64,000 bases of DNA from Acaudatibacter sp963835495 (GCA_963835495.1 CAWIFQ010000003.1:2364993-2428992), one strand, 5' to 3'. Positions 8,153-17,156 are shown, counted from the first letter of the stretch. Numbers and translations: made by a program. Notes: generated from the letters alone by a model not told the origin.

Positions 8153-9559
8153 CTAGGCCGGAAGGCCACCCGTCGGCGCCATCGTGGTCTGCGGGCGGAC
8201 CGCGAAGCGGATCTCGGCCGCCAAACCGGGGTTGTTGTCGGACAGCCTGAGCTCAGCGCCATGAAGTTCGGCGATGGCCACAACCAGCGACAGCCCAAGG
8301 CCTGAGCCCGGCGTGCTCCGGCTAGTGTCCAGCCGATAGAAACGCCGCAGCACGCGCTGGCGTTCGCCGGCGGGCACGCCGGGCCCGTCGTCCGCCACCA
8401 CGGCGGCGACGATGCCGCCGATCTGCGTCAGGCTTATCGAAATGCTGGCCCTCTCGCCGGCGTGCCGCAGCGCGTTTTCCAGAAGGTTGGCGAACAGCTG
8501 CGTCAGAAGTTGCGGGTCCCCTTCGACAACTACGCCAGGGGCGATCCGGGCGCTGAGGACCTTTCCGGCGTCTTCCGCCGCGGCTTCATAAGCCAGGCGC
8601 ACACGCTCCAGGATGGCGGAGAGGTCGACTGCTTCGAACCTGGTTCGCCCAGCGCCGCCTTCGATTTGTCCGATCCGCAACAGGGCGTGGAAGGTGCTCA
8701 AGACATCGTCGACCTGGGCGAGCGCGTCGTCGATCGCGCTTTGCAAGTCCTCGGGCCGGTTGATATCCCGCATCGAGTCGAGGTGTTGGCGCAGCCGGCT
8801 CAAGGGCGTCCGCAGATCATGGGCGATGTCGGTGGAAACCTGCCGCAGGCCCTCCATGAGCGCCTGATTGCGATCCAGCATGAGGTTGAGATTACGGCTT
8901 AGGCGGTCGAATTCATCGCCCATGCCGATCGCAGGAACACGCTGATCCAGGCGCCCGCTCATGATGTCCTGCAAAGAGCCATTCACCCCTTCGAGCCGAC
9001 GCAGAAAGACAGATGCGATCAGGAGCCCGCCGCCCGTGGCCAGAACGGTGACGCCCACCCCACTCCAGATGGTGACGAGCCGCAGCCAGTCGGCCAATTC
9101 GTCGAGGTCAGACGTGTCGCGTCCCACGACCAGGCGCGATCCATCGGCGAGCCCGACCCCGTAGGTTCGCACCACATCCTGTCCGTCGGACGGTTCATCG
9201 GGCTCAGCGGGCTCGGGAACGCCGACTTCGCCCCAGCCGACCTTCGCCGCCGCAACAGGCAGATCTCCGGCGACTTGGCGGCCAGCCGGATCGAGCAGGA
9301 GATAGAGGAACTGGTGGGCGTGTACGAGCTTCTCGCGCCTGACGATCAATTGGGCGAGCGCGTCGCGACCCCTGGCCTGCGCCTCGCCCCGCAGGAGGGT
9401 GCTTTCATCGACCAGCGCTGAGGTGGTTGTTTCGCTGGCGTATCGGCTCACCGCGACATTCACCGCCGCGACCAGGATGATCGCGCCCACCGCGAAGATC
9501 ACGACAAACAGGAGCGCCAGGCGGAACACGCCGCTGCGGAAGACCCTAAGGCGGCGCAT
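8153..9559 (-). CDS. Sensor histidine kinase with HAMP domain
   Basis: 468 residues. TM1 at about 13-36, a periplasmic sensor of about 120 residues, TM2 near 163-185, HAMP 186-240, dimerisation domain with phosphoacceptor H247 in DIAHDLRTPLSRL, and a catalytic ATPase domain with NLLENALRHAG (N box), DDGPGVP (G1), FYRLDTSRSTPGSGLGLSL (F/G2). All key residues are present. The start overlaps the 3' end of the upstream response regulator gene by 14 bp, so the pair is co-translated. Neighbouring PepSY genes suggest that the sensor recognises a periplasmic signal linked to those proteins. Confidence 0.93.
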   Translation of the reverse strand: MRRLRVFRSGVFRLALLFVVIFAVGAIILVAAVNVAVSRYASETTTSALVDESTLLRGEAQARGRDALAQLIVRREKLVHAHQFLYLLLDPAGRQVAGDLPVAAAKVGWGEVGVPEPAEPDEPSDGQDVVRTYGVGLADGSRLVVGRDTSDLDELADWLRLVTIWSGVGVTVLATGGGLLIASVFLRRLEGVNGSLQDIMSGRLDQRVPAIGMGDEFDRLSRNLNLMLDRNQALMEGLRQVSTDIAHDLRTPLSRLRQHLDSMRDINRPEDLQSAIDDALAQVDDVLSTFHALLRIGQIEGGAGRTRFEAVDLSAILERVRLAYEAAAEDAGKVLSARIAPGVVVEGDPQLLTQLFANLLENALRHAGERASISISLTQIGGIVAAVVADDGPGVPAGERQRVLRRFYRLDTSRSTPGSGLGLSLVVAIAELHGAELRLSDNNPGLAAEIRFAVRPQTTMAPTGGLPA

Positions 9560-10223
9560 CGATCATGTAGCCCGCGCCCCGGACGGTCTTGATCATCTCC
9601 GCGCCAAACCCGCGATCGATCTTCGCGCGCAGGCGGCTCACGTGGCCCTCAATAATGTTGGTCTGGGGGTCGAAGTGGAACGACCAGACGTTCTCCAGAA
9701 GCATCGTGCGCGTCACGATCTGGCCGGCATGGCGCATGAGGTATTCCAGCAGCTTGAATTCCTGCGGCTGCAGATCGATAGCCCGCCCGGCCCGGGTCGC
9801 GCTGCGCTTGAGCAGATCGATCTCGAGGTCGCCAACCCGGATCTTGGTTTGCACCTGCGTCAGATGTGGCCTGCGGGCCAGCGCGTTGATGCGCGCGATG
9901 AGTTCGGTCATCGCGAAGGGTTTGACGAGATAGTCGTCAGCGCCAGCCTCCAGCCCCTCGACCCGATCCTCCACGCCGTCCATGGCCGTCAGGAAGATAG
10001 CGGGGGTGTTGACGCCGGTGATGCGCAGGGCCTTGAGCGCGGCCAGGCCATCGACGCCCGGGACCATGCGGTCGATGACGAGGGCGTCATAGGACCCGTC
10101 GGTCGCGTGGAAGATCGCGTCGCGCCCGGTCGCGCAGGCGTCGACTACGTGACCCGCTGACCGCAGCCCCTTCTCGATGAAGGCGCAGGTCGGCGCATCG
10201 TCCTCGAGGAGCAGAATCTTCAC
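9546..10223 (-). CDS. OmpR-family response regulator
   Basis: 225 residues from a GTG at 10223 preceded by GAAGGGAAGG; the frame is open further upstream but similarity starts at VKILLLEDD. The receiver domain has LLLEDD, phosphoacceptor Asp in VIDRMVPG, Thr in IFLTA and Lys in YLVKPF. The winged-helix output domain (about 125-222) shows LQPQEFKLLEYLMRH and HVSRLRAKID..IKTVRGAGYMI. It pairs with the histidine kinase at 8153-9559 and is divergent from a PepSY gene, its likely target. Confidence 0.94.
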   Translation of the reverse strand: MKILLLEDDAPTCAFIEKGLRSAGHVVDACATGRDAIFHATDGSYDALVIDRMVPGVDGLAALKALRITGVNTPAIFLTAMDGVEDRVEGLEAGADDYLVKPFAMTELIARINALARRPHLTQVQTKIRVGDLEIDLLKRSATRAGRAIDLQPQEFKLLEYLMRHAGQIVTRTMLLENVWSFHFDPQTNIIEGHVSRLRAKIDRGFGAEMIKTVRGAGYMIDAPP

Positions 10224-10387
10224 GGCACCCTTCCCTTCGCCGCTGACCCGCCTAGCCAACGACCAGAAGCAGCCTCCCCAGTTCAGGAGGCAAGTTCGCA
10301 ATTCCGAATATTCAGCTCATCACCCGCGCACGTGGGCTGCGGCAGGTTGCGGTTCGAGGCAGGCCGCCTCTGACTGGAGTTTACCTC

Positions 10388-10714
10388 ATGAAGCGTATTT
10401 TGGCACTTGCCGCCGGCGTCGCCCTCGCCGCCGGCGGTCTCGCCGCCGCCGAAGCCGCCACTCGAACGCCCACGGCCTACGCCGGCTCGAAGCTGGCCTC
10501 CAAGGCCAGCATCACCATTGCCCAAGCCCGCGTGATCGCCCTGAAGGCCCGGCCTGGCCAGATCACCGACCAGGAACTCGAGAACGAGGGCGGCGGTAGC
10601 GGCCTGCGGTATTCCTTCGACATCAAAAGCAACGGCAAGACCCATGAGGTCGGGGTCGACGCCCGGACCGGCCGGGTGCTGGAGAACAAGATGGAAGGCC
10701 CGAACCCCGACTGA
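10388..10714 (+). CDS. Secreted PepSY-domain protein
   Basis: 108 residues with a signal peptide (residues 1-23, cut after AEA) and one PepSY domain containing ITIAQARVIALKARPGQI, TDQELE and VGVDARTGRVLEN. It is transcribed away from the response regulator gene across a 164-bp spacer, the usual layout for a regulator and its target. Followed by a strong intrinsic terminator. Likely a periplasmic modulator of the adjacent kinase, or a target of the system. Confidence 0.88.
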   Translation: MKRILALAAGVALAAGGLAAAEAATRTPTAYAGSKLASKASITIAQARVIALKARPGQITDQELENEGGGSGLRYSFDIKSNGKTHEVGVDARTGRVLENKMEGPNPD

Positions 10715-10724
10715 TCAATTCTCA

Positions 10725-10756
10725 CGGCGGAGCGAAGCGTTCGCTCCGCCGTTTTT
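10725..10756 (+). terminator. Intrinsic terminator after PepSY gene
   Basis: A perfect 12-bp stem cggcggagcgaa / ttcgctccgccg (10725-10736 with 10740-10751), a 3-base loop and five T at 10752-10756. It ends the PepSY transcript 11 bp after its stop codon. Confidence 0.88.
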
Positions 10757-10807
10757 CGATGGGCCTGCCCGGCGAGCGAGGGGCTCGCGTCAACTTAGGA
10801 ATACCCG

Positions 10808-11803
10808 ATGACCGAGCGACGCGGCGCGGACCCGTTGCACGAGGCGCTCAGCAAGGCGCCCCAGGCGACGCTGATGTTCTGGCTGGTGAAGATCTGCGCC
10901 ACGACGGTCGGAGAGACCGGCGGCGATGCGGTCTCCATGACGTTGAAGCTCGGCTATGGAATCGCCACGTTGATTTTCCTGGGCTTCTTCGCGGTGACCA
11001 TGACCGCTCAGGTGGCCGCGCGCCGTTACCATCCTTGGACTTACTGGCTGGTGGTGGTCGCGACCACCACCATTGGCACGACCACGTCCGACTTCATCGA
11101 CCGCACTTTGCATGTCGGTTACGTCGCATCGTCCGCATGCCTCCTGGGACTGGTCGTCGCGGTTCTGTTGGTCTGGCGATTTACAACCGGCAAGATCGCG
11201 GCCGACAGGATCACTTCGCGTCGTGACGAGCTGTTTTACTGGTTGACGATCGTCGTCTCCAACACGCTTGGAACCGCGCTCGGCGACTTCACCGCGGACG
11301 CCACAGGGCTGAATCTCGGCTTTGAAAGAGGAGCTTTGCTCTTCGCCGCCTTGATCGCCTTCGTTGCGGTTGTGCACAAACTGAAATGGCTGCCGCAGGC
11401 CGTCCTCTTCTGGGCCGCCTATGTGTTGACCCGCCCGTTGGGCGCCACGCTGGGCGACACGCTGACCAAGGCGCACGCTCAAGGCGGCCTCGCGTTCGGG
11501 CGCATCACCGCGACGCTGATCATCGCGACGGCCATGGCCGTGCTGGTCGCACTTACCCCCAAACTTCGGCGTCATGCCGACACGGGATCCGAACCAGGAT
11601 TTGCAACGGCCGGGGGCCGCGAGGGCGAGCACAAGCTTGGTCAGGCGACCCTGCGAGATGAGCTAGCCCCGTCTCGAATTCGGCCAGCGACGTCACGAAC
11701 GTGGTCGGCGCATAGTGATACATCTGTCCGTCCGCCGGCGCCCCGGTCCCCGGCATCCCTAGCTCGGAACTCGGCAAGGTCTTCTCACAATTCTATCGCC
11801 TGA
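10808..11803 (+). CDS. COG4705-type multi-pass membrane protein with aberrant tail
   Basis: 331 codons; the family is normally about 250-260 residues. Residues 20-255 form about eight membrane segments and contain a repeated T-x-G-x-x-x-x-D motif: TTVGETGGD, TTIGTTTSD, NTLGTALGD and RPLGATLGD, suggesting a fourfold internal repeat. After about residue 260 (near 11588) the sequence becomes Ser/Arg/Pro-rich and matches nothing. The frame has probably run past its lost stop into an old kinase remnant. Function unknown; these proteins sit in the inner membrane. Confidence 0.75.
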   Translation: MTERRGADPLHEALSKAPQATLMFWLVKICATTVGETGGDAVSMTLKLGYGIATLIFLGFFAVTMTAQVAARRYHPWTYWLVVVATTTIGTTTSDFIDRTLHVGYVASSACLLGLVVAVLLVWRFTTGKIAADRITSRRDELFYWLTIVVSNTLGTALGDFTADATGLNLGFERGALLFAALIAFVAVVHKLKWLPQAVLFWAAYVLTRPLGATLGDTLTKAHAQGGLAFGRITATLIIATAMAVLVALTPKLRRHADTGSEPGFATAGGREGEHKLGQATLRDELAPSRIRPATSRTWSAHSDTSVRPPAPRSPASLARNSARSSHNSIA

Positions 11804-11949
11804 AACGTAACTCGGGGCGACCGGGAAGCGGACTGGGTCTTGCAATTGTCGAGGCCGTCGCAGCGATATTGCAGGCGGACGTTCAAGCCGGCCCGGGTCG
11901 GAGCGGACGGGGGTTTTGCGTTCGCATCGCCCTGCCTCAGGGGTCGTGA
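11746..11949 (+). pseudogene. C-terminal fragment of a histidine kinase
   Basis: This frame reads PGIPSSELGKVFSQFYRLKR, SGRPGSGLGLAIVEAVA and ends RIALPQGS before a TGA: the G1, F and G2 boxes of an HATPase domain without the rest of the kinase. It overlaps the aberrant tail of the membrane protein in another frame, so a deletion fused the two. It is not a copy of the nearby intact kinase. Confidence 0.65.
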
Positions 11950-11985
11950 GCGAAGATGTGTCACGCGCGCGCCCCGAGCGCCTAG

Positions 11986-12150
11986 CGCCGGCTCGGTGAT
12001 CTCGAACAGGACCGGCGATCCGGTCTTTTGTTTAACTATCATCGCGCGCTGACGCAGAGATCAACCCGGCGCCAGATCGCTAACCCTGTGTTTCATGAGA
12101 TCACAGCCGCGGCGCTTGGCGTCGATGGCGTAGTTGAACAGCGCCAGATC
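11986..12150 (-). pseudogene. Diverged partial copy of the adjacent integrase
   Basis: Reading leftwards this encodes NYAIDAKRRGCDL, VSDLAPG, a TGA, SLRQRAMIVKQKTGSPVLFEITEPA. The same segment in the neighbouring integrase (12601-12769) reads NCAIDAKLRGCDL, VSDLAPGGSLRQRATVVQQKTGRP. It is a tandem duplication or a second integrase scar, with an internal stop. Confidence 0.7.
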
Positions 12151-12216
12151 CCACCCAGTTCAGCGCCTGCGAACGGCAGCTATTGGCACCCAGCGGTCGT
12201 TTGACGGAGGCCTCGT

Positions 12217-12247
12217 CAACGGCAGCTTCCCACCCATAGCCGCCGTT
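12217..12247. repeat. Copy of an inverted-repeat intergenic motif
   Basis: caacggcagcttcccaccc..gccgtt. Its reverse complement closely matches 14935-14965 (aacggcagagaagggtggaaagctgccgttg). Both copies begin and end with AACGGC/GCCGTT and lie just outside genes. Confidence 0.45.
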
Positions 12248-12275
12248 CAGAACGGCAGGTTTCGGGCGGTTAGAT

Positions 12276-12901
12276 TTAGATCTCGGTTTGCTCCGAGAGT
12301 TCCAGCGCGTCGTCGACTTCGATGCCGAGGTAGCGGACCGTGCTCTCCAGCTTGCGATGTCCAGCAGCAGCTGGCAGGCTCGTAAATTGCCGGTGCGCTT
12401 GTAGACCAACGCGACCTTGGTCCTCCGAAGGCTATGGGTCCCATAGTCGGTCGGCTCCAGGTCGATCATCGCCACCCACTCGCCCACAAGGCGGGCGTAT
12501 TGGCGGGTGCTGAGATGCTCGCCGGGACGGCTTCGGCTCGGAAACAGCCAGTCGTCTGACCGGCGTCCGCGCCTGACCAACCACGCCGCCAGCGCTTCGC
12601 GCGCCGGCTCGGTGATCTCGAACGGGACGGGACGCCCGGTCTTCTGCTGCACGACGGTCGCGCGCTGACGCAGCGACCCGCCGGGCGCCAAATCGCTGAC
12701 GCGAAGCTTGACGAGATCGCAACCGCGCAGCTTGGCATCGATGGCGCAGTTGAACAGCGCCAGATCGCGGACCTTGTCGGCGTTCTTCAGTTGCTGGCGG
12801 ATGGCCCAGGTGTGCCTGGGCTTGAGCGGCGGCTTGGGACCGATGAGACGCCCGTGGTTCCAGGGGCGGCGTTTAGGATTGGTGCTGACAGGTTCGACCA
12901 C
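12276..12901 (-). pseudogene. Tyrosine recombinase / integrase with one-base frameshift
   Basis: From the start at 12901 the frame gives a normal integrase catalytic domain: ALFNCAIDAKLRGCDLV with the first Arg region, QKTGRPVPFEI, and GTHSLRRTKVALVY with the HxLR box. At about 12360 the frame breaks: the text reads QLLLDIASWRA where QLLLGHRKLESTVRYLGIEVDDALELSEQTEI is restored by adding one G. The restored frame contains the second His and the catalytic Tyr (VRYLG) and ends at a TAA at 12276. In the observed frame the protein runs on to 12101 without the nucleophile. Either a sequencing indel or a recent loss of function. Confidence 0.8.
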
Positions 12902-13064
12902 GATTGCCTCCGGCGATCGGCGAACAGCCCGGGACCGAGACTAGCAAAGCAAGATTTCCCGTCGGTTCACTGCGGCAGCGGCGCGCCGTAGGCGGCTGGC
13001 ATCCTGACAACGTCATCCCGTTCGCTATCCTGCTGCTCGGATGAGCTGAGCCCGGGAACGCCAG

Positions 13065-14486
13065 TTGGCCAGGAAGAACAGTGTCACGGCCGAGAACCTG
13101 GCCGCCCTCGGCGCCGAGCGGCTCGCGGCGCTGCTGATGGAACTGGGCGAGGGCAACGGCGTCGTGCGAAAGCGTCTGGTCCTCGCCCTAGCAGAGCGCG
13201 GCGGCCCGGCGGGCCTGATCAAGGCAGTGGATCGACGACTGACCGCCCTCGCCAACGCCTACGGCGAGGTTCCATGGGAGAGGGAAAAGGCCTACGCCGC
13301 CGAGATCGACGGGCTGCGGGGTGTGATCACGCAATCCCTGGCGCCGGTGGACGGCCCGGCCGCGGCTGAGCGCCTGGGCCGACTGATCCGTCTGGCGCCG
13401 GCAGTGCTCCGGCGCGTGGACGACTCTAGCGGACGGCTCGATGACATCTTCCGCGCGGTGGTCGCCGATCTTGCCTCCGTCTGGGGGCTGATCGAGGCTC
13501 CCGATCCCGAGGCGATCGCGGCGGAGGCTTTAGCCCTCGTTCAGGGTGACGACTTTGGGTTCTGTGATGACCTCGTCGCCGAAGCGGCGCCGGCGCTTGG
13601 ATCGGCAGGCCTCGCGGCGCTGGCGCGGCGGGCGACCATCGCGTTTGGCGAGCTGGGCGATGCGGACGCGAGTGCCAGCCCCGATTATGCTCGGCCTCGG
13701 CTGCTGCAGGTGCTGAGCGACGTCGCCGATGCGCGAGGCGACGTGGATGGCTTCATCGCGATCCAGACGAAGAGCGCCAATGCCGACACGCGCGGCATCG
13801 CCTCGCGTCTCATCGAAGCCGGCCGGGCCGCCGAGGCGCTGACCTGGCTCGACCGCGCGACCGGCCGCGCCGAGAACAATCCAGGCATTGCCCATGACAG
13901 CGAGTCCCGACCGCGTGTGCTGGAATGGGAGCGCGATGCGCTGCGCATCTTGGCTTTGGTGCGGCTTGGACGGCGTGAGGAGGCGCAGGCGTTGCGATGG
14001 CGGCTGTTCGAGGAAACCCTGTCCGGCGATGTGCTGCGCGCCTATCTGCGGGCGCTGCCCGACTTTGAAGACGACCTCGCGCTCGACCGGGCGTTCGCTC
14101 ACGCGGCTGGCCACCCGAACGCCCTGACCTCCCTGGGCTTCCTGACCCGATGGCCGAACCTCGTCGCGGCGTCGAAGCTGGTCCTGGACCGATCTGGCGA
14201 GTTGGACGGGCGCGACTATCCGATCCTCAACGCCGCCGCCGACGTGCTGTCAGAGACCCACCCGCTCGCCACGACGGTGATCCGACGTCGCATGATCGAC
14301 AGCGTACTGGATCGCGCGGCGTCCAATGCTTACATCCACGCGGCAAGGTCCCTAGCGGCCTGTGCGGATCTCGCGGCCGAGATTGATTGGTCCGCGTCCG
14401 CATGGCCATCGCATGCCGACTATCTCGCGGGCCTGCGGACCCGCCACGGCCGCAAGTTTGGGTTCTGGTCGCTGGTCAAATCCTGA
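13065..14486 (+). CDS. DUF6880 family protein
   Basis: A 473-residue, mostly helical cytosolic protein, starting at a TTG (13065). It opens with NLAALGAERLAALLMEL, contains many short helical hairpins (TPR-like LRILALVRLGRREEAQALRW) and ends IHAARSLAACADLAAEIDW..HADYLAGLRTRHGRKFGFW, the conserved C-terminus of DUF6880. No catalytic motif is seen. Helical-repeat architecture suggests a scaffold or protein-binding role, but function is unknown. Next to it, convergent, is a DUF6429 gene. Confidence 0.8.
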   Translation: MARKNSVTAENLAALGAERLAALLMELGEGNGVVRKRLVLALAERGGPAGLIKAVDRRLTALANAYGEVPWEREKAYAAEIDGLRGVITQSLAPVDGPAAAERLGRLIRLAPAVLRRVDDSSGRLDDIFRAVVADLASVWGLIEAPDPEAIAAEALALVQGDDFGFCDDLVAEAAPALGSAGLAALARRATIAFGELGDADASASPDYARPRLLQVLSDVADARGDVDGFIAIQTKSANADTRGIASRLIEAGRAAEALTWLDRATGRAENNPGIAHDSESRPRVLEWERDALRILALVRLGRREEAQALRWRLFEETLSGDVLRAYLRALPDFEDDLALDRAFAHAAGHPNALTSLGFLTRWPNLVAASKLVLDRSGELDGRDYPILNAAADVLSETHPLATTVIRRRMIDSVLDRAASNAYIHAARSLAACADLAAEIDWSASAWPSHADYLAGLRTRHGRKFGFWSLVKS

Positions 14487-14518
14487 CAGGCGGAGCCGAA
14501 GACCCTCTTTGCGACCGC

Positions 14519-14788
14519 TCAGGCGGCCTCGCTGCGCTTGCCAAAGAATTCATAAAACAGCGCCTCACTGCGCTGTTGTCCCTCGGCCGTCAGGACAACG
14601 GACTTGGCCTTGGAAGCGGGATCACCGATCAGGCCCTTCTCGTACAGGCGGTCCATCACCTTCCAGCTGAACGTCTTCCAGGCCCGCGCCCGACCCGAAA
14701 TCCGGTCCGCGTCGTGCGTCGTCAAATAGAGCAGCGCCAGCACCGTATCGTCGATCCGATCCGTATCAATTTCGATCTTGTCCGTCAT
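14519..14788 (-). CDS. DUF6429 family protein
   Basis: 89 residues from an ATG at 14788 (MTDKIEIDTDRIDD). The core VLALLYLTTHD, RAWKTFSWKVMDRLYEKGLI and KAKSVVLTAEG is the DUF6429 signature, a small winged-helix-like fold of unknown function. The open frame reaches further upstream, but family similarity begins at this Met. Convergent with the DUF6880 gene with a 32-bp gap. Confidence 0.82.
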   Translation of the reverse strand: MTDKIEIDTDRIDDTVLALLYLTTHDADRISGRARAWKTFSWKVMDRLYEKGLIGDPASKAKSVVLTAEGQQRSEALFYEFFGKRSEAA

Positions 14789-14934
14789 GTGCTCGCCGCC
14801 GGCTTCTGAACCCAGGCTACGCCCCACACAAAAGCGCGTCACTACGGGCGCCACTGGACTCTCCGGGCGGCTACCAGGCGCCTGCGTTGGGCCAAATGCG
14901 GTCGCTAACTCAATGCCGCAAAGCCGCCGTGCCC

Positions 14935-14965
14935 AACGGCAGAGAAGGGTGGAAAGCTGCCGTTG
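14935..14965. repeat. Copy of an inverted-repeat intergenic motif
   Basis: aacggcagagaagggtggaaagctgccgttg, the partner of the copy at 12217-12247 in inverted orientation. It lies in the 239-bp gap between two genes, which otherwise holds nothing recognisable. Confidence 0.45.
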
Positions 14966-15027
14966 TCGGCGCCGAATCCATCCGCGATGCTGGCGGCCCC
15001 GCCCGATCTCCGCTCGGCCTCTACGGC

Positions 15028-15783
15028 TCAGAATCGGCCCTTCAGCCGCGACGTCTCGTCGATGCGCTGGTGCAGCATCGATCGGGTGACCGTGTAGACA
15101 GCGTCGCCGCTAGCGCCGGAGAGCGTGTAGGCCATCCCGGTCAAGGCGCGCTGCATCGGCCCGGCGTAAGGCGCGAAGGCGTTGTTCAGCGCGTCGCCCG
15201 GGAAGTTCACGCTGCTTGTGGCGTTCCGCGCGAACACCGCCTCTACCGAGGAAATGCCGCCCGGGTGATCGCCGGACCGGTCCGAGCAGGGAGCTCCCCA
15301 GGTCTCCTGCACCGGCGTGCTCACGGCGGCCGGGGCGAACCCGATCGAGTTGATCGTGTACACGGCCCTGGTGATCGTCAGCGGCGCCTGCAGGCTGACC
15401 GTCACCGTATCGGTGAACGGGCAGTTCCGGGTCTCGTCGGGCGAGACGCCCTGCAGGGTCACCTTGGCAGAGAACAGGACCGTCGCCGTGTTGCCCGAGA
15501 CCGAAACGCCGGTGCTGCCGTAGGGCTGGGCGACGCAGGAGGTGACGCCGCCGTTGGCGCTGTACGGACCGCCCGGAACTGGCAGCAACGACCTCAGCGC
15601 GGCGCAGAACCGCGACCCGTCGCCCCACGCGCGGCTCAGCGCATTGGCGAAAAGGTCCGGCTGGTTGATCGGCGTCGAACCGTCTGCGAGCCGGACCACC
15701 AGCCCGCCGTCCGCCCACGTCGCGCTGGGCGCAAGCGCGGCGACGAACGCCAACAAGCTTACCTTTGACCCGATGTTACGCAT
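15028..15783 (-). CDS. Secreted protein of unknown family
   Basis: 251 residues from ATG 15783 with a clear signal peptide (SKVSLLAFVAALAPSATWA, residues 6-24). The mature part is rich in small and beta-forming residues and has four or more cysteines (RFCAAL, TSCVAQ, RNCPF, APCSD) that could form disulfides. I do not recognise a family. The fold is likely all-beta and the site periplasm or cell surface. It is divergent from another secreted protein gene across 243 bp. Confidence 0.6.
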   Translation of the reverse strand: MRNIGSKVSLLAFVAALAPSATWADGGLVVRLADGSTPINQPDLFANALSRAWGDGSRFCAALRSLLPVPGGPYSANGGVTSCVAQPYGSTGVSVSGNTATVLFSAKVTLQGVSPDETRNCPFTDTVTVSLQAPLTITRAVYTINSIGFAPAAVSTPVQETWGAPCSDRSGDHPGGISSVEAVFARNATSSVNFPGDALNNAFAPYAGPMQRALTGMAYTLSGASGDAVYTVTRSMLHQRIDETSRLKGRF

Positions 15784-16026
15784 TCTCGCCCCCCAGAGCG
15801 GCCGCCATGGTCGGCGCACCTGCGGCCAAGCTTGCACTAGGCGCTCACCCTGTCGAGTCGCCGCCAGAGGGCGGTTCGGCACGCCGGGGCCAGCAGTCAG
15901 TTCCATTGGCGACTGCGGTCGCCCCTCAGCCGCATGAGACCGCGTCCATTGCAGAGCTTGGATCATATAGTAGGGTCGGGCCCCGCGGGCCTTCCGCTCA
16001 AGCTTGCTATGAGACAGAGGACCGAC

Positions 16027-17142
16027 ATGCGCTTGGCGTTGATCGTTGCCACCATCACGATGGCTCTTGTGACGCAGCCGACCGCCGCGGCGCCCTCGCA
16101 GCAGATGCGTCCTGCCCGCGATCCATCCGCGCAAACGCATGCCCCCGCAGCGGTTCCGGGTGACACGCTGGACGGCAAGGCGCGGTTTCCGTTAGCGAGT
16201 TTGGATCCGCCAGCGCCGACGAACCTGACTAACACCAACAACTACGCCCAGTGCACGCAGCACGGCGGCTTCGGCGCCGGTTTGGCCTGCAAGTCGTTGC
16301 TCCCGCTGGGGCGGCTCGCGCTGGTGTGGAGCTACGTTGCAGGGCACGCCAGTGTCACCGGCTTTCATGTCTACCGGGTCGACGGCGGCCAGCGGTCGCT
16401 TGTGAGCAGCCAGGCCAACGGGCCGGGCGTCACCGTGTTCATCGTCGATCCGCCGCCGCCTGGCGGGTACGCCGGCGCCTGCTATGCAGTCAGCGCCTAT
16501 GGCGGCGGAGCTGAGGGCGATCTTAGTAGTCCGTTCTGCGCCGGGAGCGGAGGCGTGGTGCGTACTCTGATGCTCGCGCCGCAGCAGAACCGAGGGATTC
16601 AACGCAGTCACGTCAAGAAGACAGGCGTAAATCCTGACGATGAGTTTGTGAACGAGTCCGAAGCGAACCAGGTCGGCTACTTCTACGAGACGCAGAAGGA
16701 CCCGGTTCTTGGCGACAGATCGGTCGATACGGCCTACCGCCTGGGCCTCCTCTTTGACGCGTCGCCGCTCAATGGTCGCACGATCATCAGCGCTCGCCTG
16801 AAGATGAGCGTCGACAGCACTTGGATTGACGCGCCGTTCCCCGAGCCGGCGAACGTTAGTGACCACCATACCAGCTGTGCGGGCAAGATCGGCGTGGGCA
16901 TCGACCGTTGGTGGACCCACTCGGACTGGATCGAAAACTCAATCATGGCCTCCCCTGGTCGATTTCAGGGTCCTGGTGTGTCCATGGACGTGACGCCGAT
17001 CGTAAGAATGTGGTCTTCGGGTCAGCCGAACTTCGGCGTTGTTCTCCAAGCCGAAGAGGAGAACTTCGGTGCGTTCACCGAAGCGAGCTGCCTGACCTCC
17101 TACGTGCCGGGCAGTTTTGCGCTAGAGGTGCAGTATGAGTAG
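16027..17142 (+). CDS. Secreted protein with Fn3-like and DNRLRE-like domains
   Basis: 371 residues from ATG 16027 (AGAGGA about 8 bases before), signal peptide residues 1-23. Residues about 60-175 look like a fibronectin-type III domain (LALVWSYVAGHASVTGFHVYRVDGG..CYAVSAYG). Residues about 215-370 resemble the DNRLRE beta-sandwich of surface proteins: ISARLKMSV, SMDVTPIVRMWSSGQPNFGVVLQA. Together they suggest an extracellular adhesive or carbohydrate-associated protein without a visible catalytic domain. Family assignment is by pattern only. Confidence 0.55.
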   Translation: MRLALIVATITMALVTQPTAAAPSQQMRPARDPSAQTHAPAAVPGDTLDGKARFPLASLDPPAPTNLTNTNNYAQCTQHGGFGAGLACKSLLPLGRLALVWSYVAGHASVTGFHVYRVDGGQRSLVSSQANGPGVTVFIVDPPPPGGYAGACYAVSAYGGGAEGDLSSPFCAGSGGVVRTLMLAPQQNRGIQRSHVKKTGVNPDDEFVNESEANQVGYFYETQKDPVLGDRSVDTAYRLGLLFDASPLNGRTIISARLKMSVDSTWIDAPFPEPANVSDHHTSCAGKIGVGIDRWWTHSDWIENSIMASPGRFQGPGVSMDVTPIVRMWSSGQPNFGVVLQAEEENFGAFTEASCLTSYVPGSFALEVQYE

Positions 17143-17156
17143 CGCGATCAACCGCG

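Noticed and set aside
11553..11777. Minus-strand frame with GQMYHYAPTTFVTSLAEF
   Set aside because: Looks slightly protein-like but has no known motif and overlaps both the membrane protein tail and the kinase remnant.
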